Shown here: positions 1 through 8,600 of the stretch, piece by piece
How positions within the stretch are numbered: the first letter of the stretch is position 1
Layout of the letters: the number at the start of each line of letters is the position of its first letter
Assembly: GCA_963710865.1 (NCBI GenBank)
Contig: CAVQBR010000002.1
Span: 310,001 to 374,000, forward strand
DNA length: 64,000 bases
DNA from: PRDV01 sp963710865
GTDB lineage: Bacteria > Babelota > Babeliae > Babelales > Babelaceae
Direction of reading: 5' to 3'
Notes under the pieces: model-generated
Database searches by the model: none
What the model saw: only the letters and a program-made list of their open reading frames with translations
What the model was told of the DNA's origin: nothing
Made by a program: the position numbers and the translations under genes

Positions 1-1011
1 CCAAATCAAAGTTTCATCAGCAGATGAACTTATTGCCCAGTCAGATGTAATATGGAGCTTCTTTACCTCTTGTCCATGCCCCTGAAGGCAAGCACAGGGA
101 AAGAAAAGTTCACCTTCTCTTCCCTCTTTATTACGTAGGTCCCATAACAAAACCTTTGTTGCACGGTGAGAAAGTAGCCAGTCTCCGTCAGGGCTTATGG
201 ATAGAGCATTTGGTGGTAAACTGTGCCCAATGAGCCGGTAAAACAATTTCGGATCTTCAGAATTTTCGAGTATGATGGTACTGTCTTCAAACCGTAGCAA
301 CCATTTCCCATCGGGTGTCATACCTTGGATGACTGCACTTGCATCACCCTCAGATGTTAGAAACTGTGTAAATTGGGCAGATCTTTTGCAATCAGAACTA
401 AGCACTATTCTTGGGTCAAAGCTATAGCCTTCAAGTGCATAGCGAGTCATAGTTGACACGTCCCAAAATATCGGTGTCTTATCAATGGGCCCAGAAGTCA
501 AAGCTATTTTACCATTCTCACTGAGAAATGCATGAGCTCCAGCCTTCGTATCTTCTGGAAGACATTTCAATCGCTGAACTGTGAAGCTATCAAGTTCGCA
601 ACAGGCCCCACGAGGAGTTAAGGCCCGAGCAGTGCTTGTATCTCCCTTTTTTTGAAAAAGATACGTACATCTACTCGTGTCAGAATCAGCAAAGGTGATC
701 TGATTTTCACCAGATCCAAGGACAATTCTATCAGCAGCAAGCGATGCTGAAGAAATCAATCTTGGATAGCTTTCGAAGTCGCCACGATACAGACATGGTG
801 GCACGAGACGTACGAGATATTCTCTCTCTGATGATATAACCAGTTTTTTAATACCCTCTTTAGTATCTTCGGCCAACAAATCAAAATAGTTTTGAGGAGC
901 TTTACCTTGATCTACAAGCTGTTGTCTTCTTTCATGTATCATTGCACATTGTTGCATCGCTCTGAGGCTAGCACTCCCGAGACACAGAAGAACAATACCT
1001 ACATACTTCAT
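1..1011 (-). CDS. WD40-repeat secreted protein, 3' end outside window
   Basis: The reading frame opens at an ATG at 1011 behind a strong GGAGG site and runs without a stop to the left edge, giving 337 visible residues. It starts with a short signal-like stretch (MKYVGIVLLCLGSASLRAMQ), as the WD40 genes further right do. The body has WD40-type blades, for example a segment ending SPDGDWLLS followed by VLLWDLRN, and another ending in a Trp right at the edge. WD40 propellers are protein-interaction scaffolds with no catalytic activity of their own. Here the protein is probably exported and may act on host or surface partners, which is inference. The C-terminus is not visible, so blade number is unknown. 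Confidence 0.8.
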   Translation of the reverse strand, partial: MKYVGIVLLCLGSASLRAMQQCAMIHERRQQLVDQGKAPQNYFDLLAEDTKEGIKKLVISSEREYLVRLVPPCLYRGDFESYPRLISSASLAADRIVLGSGENQITFADSDTSRCTYLFQKKGDTSTARALTPRGACCELDSFTVQRLKCLPEDTKAGAHAFLSENGKIALTSGPIDKTPIFWDVSTMTRYALEGYSFDPRIVLSSDCKRSAQFTQFLTSEGDASAVIQGMTPDGKWLLRFEDSTIILENSEDPKLFYRLIGHSLPPNALSISPDGDWLLSHRATKVLLWDLRNKEGREGELFFPCACLQGHGQEVKKLHITSDWAISSSADETLIW

Positions 1012-1111
1012 TTAAATTCCTCCACAAGCATGATTTGTCAGGTTATACAAACATTCTTTATGAACCCCCAGCCACTCTGACTGGTTACTCTATCATACCA
1101 CCTCCAGATCG

Positions 1112-2746
1112 TTAAAAAAACACCCTCAATACCATCCACAATGAATTTGATGCAAACACACCCGACCAAAAAGGAAAATAGTCTTCTTTATTTTTTGCGA
1201 GCGAAGCTGACAGGCCACCAAGAATAAGAGGCAAGGAATAGTCAATAGACATAAAGATACCTCCAAGGAGCAAGGTTGCATTTATCTTTGCAAATTTAAG
1301 TAGATATCCAAAGAGGGCCCCAAGTACAACAACCCAAGGATCAAAACTCTTCACCATAATAAAATTAATAAGGAGCGACCTCGAATAAGCACGAGTAACA
1401 GGCAAAGCTCCCCCCTGTGAACCTAACTCAAACTGGTTGCTCAGCAACCACACTATACCTCCAAGACAAAGGCTACCCACAAGCAGGCCCAACCATTGAT
1501 ACCGTGCCAAGTGGTTTCCATTTATCTGAGCTAAACGTCCCATTTTTCTTCCAAAGAGAGCATCACAGGCTATCCCAGTTGCAATTTCTACATAGGTGGC
1601 AACTAAGGTTATTTGAAAGGGCGTATAGCTAAAAAGAAACATGCCCGGTACCATAACAAAGGTAGCAAACCTGCCTAAGAGAGCTAATCCTAACTTTCCA
1701 GCAATAAGCATCATTTGATACCCACATAGTAAAGTAAATATAAGGAGGTAGAACTGACCAAGAAACGAAAACTCAAAATAGGAAAGTACCAGACTGTTTA
1801 CTATAAGAATCGCTATACCTAAAAGCCAAGGAAGAGAAGAGCCCTCTTTATTAGTATAGAGGTGAGTAAAGGTTGACTTTAACACCTTGGGCAGTTCAAA
1901 AAAACCAAATAAAGCTCCATAGATTACCATACCCCCACTAAATGCAGTCCTAAAATTTTCAAGGGAACCCAGTGGTGCAGCAGAGGTAATAAAGCTCGAA
2001 AGAGAAGGATAGATATAATACAATGGCTCAATACAGAAAACATTCACCAGGATCCCTAAAAAAAGGGGAAGTGCAATCACATGGCCTGTCACAAATCCAA
2101 TCGCCCAAAACAGAGCAATCGTATCCGTTTGCAAAGAAATAGGGGGGAGGGTAAGAGCCCCAAAGGAATATTTTTGCAGGAGAATGATGGGCTGAGAAAG
2201 AACCTGTACTCCGGACCTGACAAACAATAAAAGCTGGGTACTGACAAACCCCACTGCAAGCATAACTGCATTGCGCATATCATCCGCAGCAGCAATCATC
2301 TTATACATAAGCTCACCCAGGGGAAACGGCAACTCCTGTTTGTCAATAAGCGTATGTTCAAACACATGAGCGAGCAAAAGCCCCCAAGAACCAGCTGCGC
2401 ACGCAAGTAAGGTCAATACTGTTGCAAACGTGAGTGGTGCAGCCATCAATGAACAAAAAAGTGGCTTGTCGACAAAGAATAAGGTAGGAAAACTAAAACC
2501 ACATGCCGTTGCAAGGATACCACAGATACCCCCTGCAGCAGCCGTCAATCCAAGCGCTTCGCCCTTCTCTTTAGCAGTATACCACCGTCTAAGCAGATAC
2601 AAAATAAGCATCCCGGCGAGTATAAGCGTCGTTTCTATCCACGGACCTATGGCAGTCGCCATAGCTATATAGCTCATTATTGCTGTCGAAAAAAATGAAA
2701 GCACACAGGCCAAAACAATATTTATTAAAGTCATAGGTTTCCTCAC
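1112..2746 (-). CDS. OPT-family-like oligopeptide transporter
   Basis: This 544-residue protein is almost entirely hydrophobic, with about a dozen or more predicted membrane segments. The segment VFEHTLIDKQELPFPLGELM resembles the conserved 'LPFP' loop of OPT/YSL transporters. A later motif, VEIATGIACDALFGRKMGRL, resembles the OPT loop before the last helices. OPT proteins import small peptides or metal chelates with protons across the inner membrane, which would suit a peptide-scavenging host-dependent cell. It is a single gene with its own start (ATG at 2746). The family call rests on these motifs and overall topology only. Another polytopic carrier family remains possible. Confidence 0.62.
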   Translation of the reverse strand: MRKPMTLINIVLACVLSFFSTAIMSYIAMATAIGPWIETTLILAGMLILYLLRRWYTAKEKGEALGLTAAAGGICGILATACGFSFPTLFFVDKPLFCSLMAAPLTFATVLTLLACAAGSWGLLLAHVFEHTLIDKQELPFPLGELMYKMIAAADDMRNAVMLAVGFVSTQLLLFVRSGVQVLSQPIILLQKYSFGALTLPPISLQTDTIALFWAIGFVTGHVIALPLFLGILVNVFCIEPLYYIYPSLSSFITSAAPLGSLENFRTAFSGGMVIYGALFGFFELPKVLKSTFTHLYTNKEGSSLPWLLGIAILIVNSLVLSYFEFSFLGQFYLLIFTLLCGYQMMLIAGKLGLALLGRFATFVMVPGMFLFSYTPFQITLVATYVEIATGIACDALFGRKMGRLAQINGNHLARYQWLGLLVGSLCLGGIVWLLSNQFELGSQGGALPVTRAYSRSLLINFIMVKSFDPWVVVLGALFGYLLKFAKINATLLLGGIFMSIDYSLPLILGGLSASLAKNKEDYFPFWSGVFASNSLWMVLRVFF

Positions 2747-2828
2747 ACTATTACTCTAAACTACGCTGATAGAAAGGTAAAGCTGAACTTTGATAAAAAG
2801 CAAAAACTGACAATTTTATAATTTCTTT

Positions 2829-2859
2829 TTGAAATTGTTGCTTTTTTCTTTTCTAATAT
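2829..2859 (+). promoter_or_regulatory. possible sigma-70 promoter for the IPQP protein gene
   Basis: TTGAAA (2829-2834) and TAATAT (2854-2859) are separated by 19 bases in an AT-rich stretch ahead of the 2938 gene. The spacer is long and other pairings are possible nearby, so this is a weak call. Confidence 0.3.
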
Positions 2860-2937
2860 GACATAATGAAAATGAATAAGCGCTTATCGATGTACACATA
2901 TACAACAACCATTTAATCTTTTCACAAAGGAGAAGAT

Positions 2938-3351
2938 ATGAAGAAGATGTTATTTGCCTCCATAGTTTTGCTGAGTGCTAGCTTAGCTGATGCACGTCGT
3001 TGCGGAACCCGACGATGCGATCGTCGAACAACCTGTGCAACAAGCTGTGCAAGACCTGTATCTTGTGCACAACCTTGCGAGCCAGTAGCTCCAAGATGCT
3101 GCAAAACTATTATGGTCCCTCAAACAATTCAGGTAGAGAAGGTAATTGAAGTTCCTGCTCGCAAAATTGTGATACCACAACCTTGCTTGGTTGAGCATAT
3201 CCCTCAACCACCAATTGAAGTAAGAATACCTCAACCACCAATACCTCAACCGGATATTATCGAGTACAAGTGTGTGCCTGATCAAATCCGTCAGATACCA
3301 CAACCTGATCTCATCCGTTGGGAATGCCCAGCAGATTGCAGAGAATCATAA
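2938..3351 (+). CDS. small secreted Cys-rich protein with IPQP motifs
   Basis: This 137-residue protein has a clear signal peptide (MKKMLFASIVLLSASLADA) and a good ribosome site (AAAGGAGA). The mature N-terminal third is rich in Arg and Cys, with about ten Cys within residues 20-60, including a CC pair. The rest is built from short repeats of the form IPQP or IPQPPI joined by beta-prone VEKVIEV and EVRIPQP segments, ending with two more Cys. The architecture suggests a disulfide-linked surface or coat protein with an extended proline-rich stalk. I do not recognise a named family. It is monocistronic, ending in a strong terminator. Confidence 0.75.
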   Translation: MKKMLFASIVLLSASLADARRCGTRRCDRRTTCATSCARPVSCAQPCEPVAPRCCKTIMVPQTIQVEKVIEVPARKIVIPQPCLVEHIPQPPIEVRIPQPPIPQPDIIEYKCVPDQIRQIPQPDLIRWECPADCRES

Positions 3352-3384
3352 GCTGATTTGAATCTTCAATAGCAAAGTTCACAA

Positions 3385-3425
3385 AGTCCTTCCTCTGAGT
3401 TATACTCAGGGGAAGGACTTTTTTT
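3385..3425 (+). terminator. rho-independent terminator overlapping the NUDIX ribosome site
   Basis: A 15-bp stem (left arm 3385-3399, right arm 3405-3419, one G-T pair, loop TTATA) is followed by a run of T to 3425. The GGAAGGA in the right arm lies 8 bases before the next ATG (3426), so it may also serve as that gene's ribosome site. Confidence 0.88.
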
Positions 3426-3845
3426 ATGTTTATACATCGCGGCATCTACGGCATTCTGGTACGAGACAACCAGCTTCTCCTTGTTCGTAAAGCACGAGGA
3501 CCGTACACAGGACTTCTCGATTTACCTGGAGGCAAACCGGAGCCTGGCGAATCGGACAGCGATGCTCTCCTGAGAGAATTGACAGAGGAAACCGGAATTA
3601 TCGCTCACTCACACCATCTGCTTACCAAAAAAGAAGTAATAATAGCATATACAGAAAACCAGGTCCGCCGAACATTGAACCATATCGGCATACTTCATGT
3701 TATTGATTCATATGATGCTTCTAAAATTGCGTATGACAAGATTAAGGAAGATGTATCTGGTGCAGGGTGGTACACGAGTACTCAACTTAAAAAAGAGGAA
3801 CTAACGCCTTTTGCAGCGTATGTGGTAGAGATAATAGATACTTAA
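3426..3845 (+). CDS. NUDIX hydrolase
   Basis: This 139-residue protein carries a complete Nudix box at residues 36-58: GKPEPGE, then RELTEETGI, matching GX5EX7REUXEEXGU. NUDIX enzymes hydrolyse nucleoside diphosphates linked to another group, using Mg2+ held by the EExxE glutamates. Typical roles are clearing oxidised nucleotides or NDP-sugars. The substrate cannot be told from sequence. The ATG directly follows the T-run of the upstream terminator, and the only Shine-Dalgarno-like sequence is in that terminator's 3' arm. The gene overlaps the convergent small secreted gene by 4 bases. Confidence 0.93.
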   Translation: MFIHRGIYGILVRDNQLLLVRKARGPYTGLLDLPGGKPEPGESDSDALLRELTEETGIIAHSHHLLTKKEVIIAYTENQVRRTLNHIGILHVIDSYDASKIAYDKIKEDVSGAGWYTSTQLKKEELTPFAAYVVEIIDT

Positions 3846-4117
3846 GATTCGAATTCCCCGGACCAGCCCCCATCATCTTTACAGGCATCATGACATGAAG
3901 CCTCACCGGTATGAATCTGTCTATGTAAATCAATATTCGGGCAATTACACAGCGCTCCTGTTTCAGTTTGCGTCATGCTTCCCGCAAGCGTGCCACAGAT
4001 GCCACAATTAGGAGATTGTCGTACTTTATTCGCACAGACGCACTTGACCTCCTTTGAGGCACTCATGGAGCCGGTCAGCCCAAAAATCAAGATAAGAAAT
4101 ACAGAGCTTTTAATCAT
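3842..4117 (-). CDS. small secreted Cys-rich protein
   Basis: This is a 91-residue product with a signal peptide (about residues 1-20, ending GSMSAS). The mature chain has nine Cys arranged as CVC, CGIC, CNC, a lone C and C, suggesting several disulfides or a metal site outside the cytoplasm. There is no match to a named family that I recognise. The start is the only ATG before the signal peptide. It ends 4 bases inside the convergent NUDIX gene. Confidence 0.7.
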   Translation of the reverse strand: MIKSSVFLILIFGLTGSMSASKEVKCVCANKVRQSPNCGICGTLAGSMTQTETGALCNCPNIDLHRQIHTGEASCHDACKDDGGWSGEFES

Positions 4118-4185
4118 GATGATTCCTTTTTATAGTAATCTACTCTATCTTTAGCCTAACAAATTGCCAGATAGAAAATCAAGAT

Positions 4186-4512
4186 TTAAAAGTCTGAAAG
4201 TTTCGAGCCTGCCAGAAAATGCATGTGAAGATGGAATACTCTTTGCCCTACCCCCGCCCCATTATTGACAAGAAGCCTAAAATCTTTCGCTTCAGGAATT
4301 GTCGCAGAAAGATACCGAGCCATTTGAAGGAGTCGTGATCCTACACAGCAATCTTCGACCTCCTGCAAGTCCCTATAATGATGTTTGGGAATAATTAAAT
4401 AATGAATCGCCGCTTTGGGAAAAATATCTTTAATGACGAGAACATCGTCAGTCTGCGCTACAATATCAGCGGCAACCTGACCAGCAATGATCTTACAAAA
4501 AATACAATCCAT
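4186..4512 (-). CDS. HIT-family nucleotide hydrolase/transferase (HinT-like)
   Basis: This 108-residue protein has the N-terminal MDCIFCKII of HinT-type proteins, a central PKHHYRDL, and the catalytic histidine triad HLHMH (His94, His96, His98). HIT proteins cleave adenosine 5'-phosphoramidates and related AMP conjugates through a covalent nucleotidyl-histidine. Length matches the family (about 105-120). It lies 14 bases downstream of tRNA-Leu, in the same orientation, and may be co-transcribed with it. Four Cys in the chain (two as CxxC at the start) are typical of zinc-carrying family members. Confidence 0.93.
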   Translation of the reverse strand: MDCIFCKIIAGQVAADIVAQTDDVLVIKDIFPKAAIHYLIIPKHHYRDLQEVEDCCVGSRLLQMARYLSATIPEAKDFRLLVNNGAGVGQRVFHLHMHFLAGSKLSDF

Positions 4513-4526
4513 GAGCTCCTCTAAGA

Positions 4527-4613
4527 TGGTGCCGGGGGTCGGACTCGAACCGACATGGTATCGCTACCGCGGGATTTTGAGTCCCGTGCGTCTGCCAATT
4601 TCGCCACCCCGGC
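4527..4613 (-). tRNA. tRNA-Leu (anticodon CAA)
   Basis: The reverse strand folds as a class II tRNA of 87 nt: acceptor GCCGGGG pairs with CCCCGGC, the anticodon stem CGGGA/TCCCG encloses the loop CTCAAAA with anticodon CAA, there is a short variable arm, and a T-arm with GGTTCGAGTCC. CCA is encoded (4527-4529). Confidence 0.95.
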
Positions 4614-4711
4614 GCAGAAAAATCTTTATACAGTCTACTTAAAACCAGAGATTCGTCAACTTACTCACAGGCAAATAGCACATTGAAGCTGGTTTAAGAG
4701 AATATCCCTGT

Positions 4712-6004
4712 CTAGCCTTTAAAGACATGAAGAACCACTCTGCCATAGTCATCGCCTGTTAAAATATGTTTACCATCTGCCGTCATTTGTAATGTGGTTA
4801 ACGGTATGACAGGAGCAGGCAGTGGCAGTAACTGCTTTAGTGGCTTTTCAAGATTCTTAAGTTCACAGAGATACAGTTCCCGAGAGGTGGCTATTCCTGC
4901 GTAATTACCGTCTTTTGAAAGTGCTAGATGAGTTACCTCGTCATCAAATTCAAAAAGACGATATGCCAGGTATTTTCTATCAAAATCGTATAATCGAACT
5001 GATTTTTCCGTACCCACAAGAGCCTTTTTGTCATTCATAGCAATAGCGGTTATGTGGCCTTCTCCTATCTGGAGGACCTCTTCCGCACCATGGATAATAA
5101 AACGTCTAAGCTTATCATTATTTACTACAGTGAGTACCTGATCTGCAAGAGGGCTACAGTCCGTGAGAACAGTCTCTAGCTGAACACCGGTGTTCTTGTT
5201 GAGCGCCCTTCTTTCTGGCTCCTTATGCTCAGTGGAGCTTCCAGTCATCCCATCGAAGATCAAGCCAGATGTACGAACTTCGCGCATCTTGTGGGCGAAT
5301 AGACCTATAATGCTATACTTGTCCTCTTCCTTCGGATCAATACCCAATTCCCAATGGGTAACAGTACCATCTTGAGAGACCGTTAGACCATTTATCTTCC
5401 CATGGCCACAGTCTTGTGTTAAATAATTTTTCACAAGGGGAAGTACGTGTCGTTCTCCAAGTGCGATAATGCCTTCCTTTATTCGAAACATCAAATACAT
5501 CAAGGTCCCATCCTCGACACCTACTCCAGCACAATAGCCAGGTACTCCACCATGATTATTTACACGCCTGACCACAACTGATGTTATGCGCTTTGGATGC
5601 TTCAACTTCAATAGCAATTTGTATGTGCTGAATAAGTCATCGTCCAGCTCCAACGCTTCGACAGCACCAGCTTCCGATCCAGTGATAAGCAAACCGCCAC
5701 CAAAATAAGCTGATATTATGCGGTCCTTGGAAGGTCTTGCTAGCTGTATCCTTTTCGAAGCCTTGACATCAAAAATACTTATCTCGTGACCACTTATTAT
5801 TGCTACTAGACCCCTCTTACCCAAACAACAAAGAGTTTCAGATTGACTGCATTCACCATGCATGAGAACATAACTTTCAACCTTACCAATAGTTTGATGG
5901 CGTGGATCCCCAAGATCTTCCAATAGATACTTTCGTTCGGAATCCTCAACGAGCCTCCTTCCTACACGATGCTTGATTAAAAAGTGATCAGGCAGGCGAA
6001 TCAT
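4712..6004 (-). CDS. WD40-like protein, C-terminal part of a split gene
   Basis: These 430 residues align over their whole length with the C-terminal two thirds of the neighbouring WD40 protein at 6439-8322. Shared signatures include ETLCCLGKRG, LITGSEAGAVEAL, SQDGTVTHWE, KALVGTEKSVRLYDF, and a last blade ending in DYGRV. It lacks the signal peptide. That piece lies 99 bases upstream in another frame (6103-6402). The first codon (6004) is preceded four codons earlier by an in-frame TAG. The reading frame for the linker (ending GRYDSPA, like CDSPS in the paralog) is in yet another frame. The propeller is intact over seven or so blades, but without the signal it would be cytoplasmic, if translated at all. 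Confidence 0.6.
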   Translation of the reverse strand: MIRLPDHFLIKHRVGRRLVEDSERKYLLEDLGDPRHQTIGKVESYVLMHGECSQSETLCCLGKRGLVAIISGHEISIFDVKASKRIQLARPSKDRIISAYFGGGLLITGSEAGAVEALELDDDLFSTYKLLLKLKHPKRITSVVVRRVNNHGGVPGYCAGVGVEDGTLMYLMFRIKEGIIALGERHVLPLVKNYLTQDCGHGKINGLTVSQDGTVTHWELGIDPKEEDKYSIIGLFAHKMREVRTSGLIFDGMTGSSTEHKEPERRALNKNTGVQLETVLTDCSPLADQVLTVVNNDKLRRFIIHGAEEVLQIGEGHITAIAMNDKKALVGTEKSVRLYDFDRKYLAYRLFEFDDEVTHLALSKDGNYAGIATSRELYLCELKNLEKPLKQLLPLPAPVIPLTTLQMTADGKHILTGDDYGRVVLHVFKG

Positions 6005-6102
6005 ATCGACCTTCTACCTTTGCACTACCCTGGAGACGTGCTCCATCAGAAACTGCTGAGCCGACGCTGTTGTCCCCAATAAGCCTGAGCTTTCATAAAG
6101 CT

Positions 6103-6402
6103 CTACTCTGTCTCTGTCCGTTGGAGCTCGAGCTTTTCGATTATCTTTGGAAGAACGCTTTTCTTGGGAACGATCTGATAAGGGGAACTACTGATATCAT
6201 CGGGGCTTGTCCCAGAAGATGCTGATCTTGCAATACCAATCTCAACGTCTGGACGCGCAGCATCTGCTGGAGAATGCGTTACCAGAGTAAGCGCAGGAAC
6301 TCTGGCACCAGCTATCTGAGAGCCAACCTGCTTACTCTTCACCTCATTCATTGCTAAGAGCACTCCTGCAAACGAGAGCATGATACCCACTGCATATTTC
6401 AT
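6103..6402 (-). pseudogene. 5' fragment (signal peptide and linker) of the split WD40 gene
   Basis: These 99 residues begin with MKYAVGIMLSFAGVLLAM, nearly the same signal peptide as the intact paralog (MKYAMGIMLSLTGTTLLAM). They share the linker motif SSGTSPDD with it and then end at a TAG (6103-6105) before the propeller. A good ribosome site (AAGGAGAA) precedes the ATG. Taken with 4712-6004, it is the front half of a tandem-duplicated gene that has suffered at least two frame changes between about 6000 and 6110. It could still make a short exported peptide. Confidence 0.7.
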
Positions 6403-6438
6403 GATAATTCTCCTTTAAGCAAATCAGGTATTCTTGTT

Positions 6439-8322
6439 CTATTTAAAACTGAACAGGGTCACCCTTCCATATGCATCAGCTACCAGAATACGCGAACAGT
6501 CAAGATTCACCTTTACCGAGGTTAGAGGCCTTCGTTGACCACTTAGGAGTGGCTGGATTAGTGGTGATTTCGGATCAATCAAACTACAAAGATAGACCTG
6601 TTCGCCCGTAGCAACTACCCCCCAATTACCATCGTTTGAAAGTGCCGTACATAACGTCTTACCGTCTAGTTTGAAAGGTTCGGATTCGCATTTTGTAGCA
6701 AAGTCATAGAGTCGAACCAGGTCTCCCGTTCCCACAAGAGCCTTTTCATCATTGATACCAACTGCTGTTATCTCGCCCTTTCCTATTTGCAGAAGCTCAG
6801 CTCCTGTATGTGGTATAAAGAGTCTGAGTTTATCCCCTACTGCAGTTACTATCTTAGTTAACTTAGGATTACCGGCCACGAGAACCTTCTGCACCGATTT
6901 TTCCATTTCCCTATATTCTCCCATAGATCCGGTCATTCCATCAAGAGCAATCCCGCACGATGAAATATTCCAGATCTTACTCGCACTCGTAAATGTCTTT
7001 TTAAAATTTTTTAAACTGAACGGATCCTCCTCAAGCGGCTCATCTCTCGATTCCCAATAGATGACGGTCCCATCTTGTGATACTGTGAGACTAGCTATTC
7101 GTCCTTCAGCAGAAAGTTCACCTAAATGGGTTTTTACGAGAGGCGCAAGAGCTTGCTCTCCTTGACCTTTAAGCCCTTTTACTGTGTCAAACATAAAATA
7201 CTTGAGGGTTCCATCATTCATCCCCACTACAGCACAGTAGCCTCTTATGCCATCTATAATATTCACAGCTTGCAGCGCAATTGATGTTATGGCCCCAGCC
7301 TGCTTTGGCAATAATTTGTATCTTACGTCAGCTAGATTAGTAGACGATACCTCCCATGCTTCGATCGTGCCATTAGCAGATCCAGCAAGAAGCATACAAC
7401 TATCACAAGCCGCTGCAGTTATAGGCGCATTAGACTTAGAAGGTGTGAGCCGAACCTTTTTATGTACGCCTGGTGTCGATTCATCAAGCATAGCTGTTAT
7501 CTGACCATCATTTATTACTACAACACGTTTACCGTTCTTACTTAAACAACAAAGAGTATCAGATATCTTGGTTCCTCCTTGAACGAGAACGTATGTATCT
7601 ACCGGACATATAGCAGGGTTCTCAAGTGCTGAAGACTGAAGATCTAATTGATGAGTCTCTATAAAAGTCTGTCGCTCCCTACTTACAGCTACGGTTTCAG
7701 GTTCTGCCGGCTGCAATAAGACTGGTTGCAGAATAGACCTCGATGGCGAATCACAACGACTTGTGCCTGGCTGCGATGTAGCAGCGGCACGTTGAAATCT
7801 TTCCGTGGACACTCCCCTACTAGGAACTCCGTCAGTTGAAAATTGCCTGGTATACAATACATTTGTCAGGACTGTTGGCGCTTCAGGCCTTTCTGCTTTT
7901 AGTATTCCAGCGAGATTTATCTTATCAAGTTCACTAATTGCGCGAGGTCGTCGATCTTTCGAGCCTCTACCAGACGTGGGAGCGCTTTGTACATCATCGG
8001 GACTCGTACCTGACGACACTGATTTTGTAGCCTCAATTTCTGGCTGAGCAGCATCTGCAGGGGTTTTAGCTGAAGAAGCTGCATTTGCCCTTACCTGTTC
8101 TCTCTGCTCCGCCTGAGCTCTTTGCGAATGCAAAGCTGGACCCTTGGCTGGCGAAGGCATATTAGATCGCATCTGTTGTTTCTGCTCTGCCGGAATTTCT
8201 GATCGCATAGCCAATGCTGGAAGCCTTGCTGGCGAAGATGTATTTGATCGTACCTGTTCTTTCTGCATCGCCAAGAGCGTAGTTCCTGTAAGCGAGAGCA
8301 TGATACCCATTGCATACTTCAT
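6439..8322 (-). CDS. secreted WD40-repeat protein
   Basis: The ATG at 8322 was chosen because it has AGGAG 8 bases upstream and begins the signal peptide MKYAMGIMLSLTGTTLLA. An in-frame ATG 30 bases further upstream lacks this. The product is 627 residues. Residues about 20-120 are low-complexity Ala/Pro/Gln/Ser with three imperfect repeats of the form EQ(V/M)RSN.SPA. Then comes a Ser/Arg-rich linker, and from about 230 a beta-propeller with blades such as NAPITAAACDSCMLLAGSAN and SQDGTVIYWE, ending SRILVADAYGRVTLFSF. Such proteins bind partners and are not enzymes. Two related genes sit on either side in the same orientation, so this is a local WD40 expansion. Confidence 0.85.
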   Translation of the reverse strand: MKYAMGIMLSLTGTTLLAMQKEQVRSNTSSPARLPALAMRSEIPAEQKQQMRSNMPSPAKGPALHSQRAQAEQREQVRANAASSAKTPADAAQPEIEATKSVSSGTSPDDVQSAPTSGRGSKDRRPRAISELDKINLAGILKAERPEAPTVLTNVLYTRQFSTDGVPSRGVSTERFQRAAATSQPGTSRCDSPSRSILQPVLLQPAEPETVAVSRERQTFIETHQLDLQSSALENPAICPVDTYVLVQGGTKISDTLCCLSKNGKRVVVINDGQITAMLDESTPGVHKKVRLTPSKSNAPITAAACDSCMLLAGSANGTIEAWEVSSTNLADVRYKLLPKQAGAITSIALQAVNIIDGIRGYCAVVGMNDGTLKYFMFDTVKGLKGQGEQALAPLVKTHLGELSAEGRIASLTVSQDGTVIYWESRDEPLEEDPFSLKNFKKTFTSASKIWNISSCGIALDGMTGSMGEYREMEKSVQKVLVAGNPKLTKIVTAVGDKLRLFIPHTGAELLQIGKGEITAVGINDEKALVGTGDLVRLYDFATKCESEPFKLDGKTLCTALSNDGNWGVVATGEQVYLCSLIDPKSPLIQPLLSGQRRPLTSVKVNLDCSRILVADAYGRVTLFSFK

Positions 8323-8352
8323 GATATTTCTCCTTGCAATAAAAAGTGGCAC

Positions 8353-8600
8353 CTATCTTGTTTTAAGTTTATTGCATCTTTCCTCATTTGTCGATGCAAA
8401 TTTTTTCCATCACTCAAAGCTGCGCATGCGCATACAAGCCTAAACATGGTTCTCACCCTTCAATGGTAACGTAACACATACTGCACATTCCATCATAGTT
8501 CTTCAAAGAAAAATGACAGTCTTTATAATTATAGCTTATCTTAGCTACAGACATTTGTCGATTACTATTTTTTATTTTTCGCAGAAGTTTCTCTTGAATC
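8353..8600. other. intergenic, nothing recognised
   Basis: This 248-base AT-rich interval between the WD40 gene and the PilC-like gene has no tRNA, no convincing reading frame and only a weak dyad (TTGCATC and GATGCAA around 8370-8400). Confidence 0.5.
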
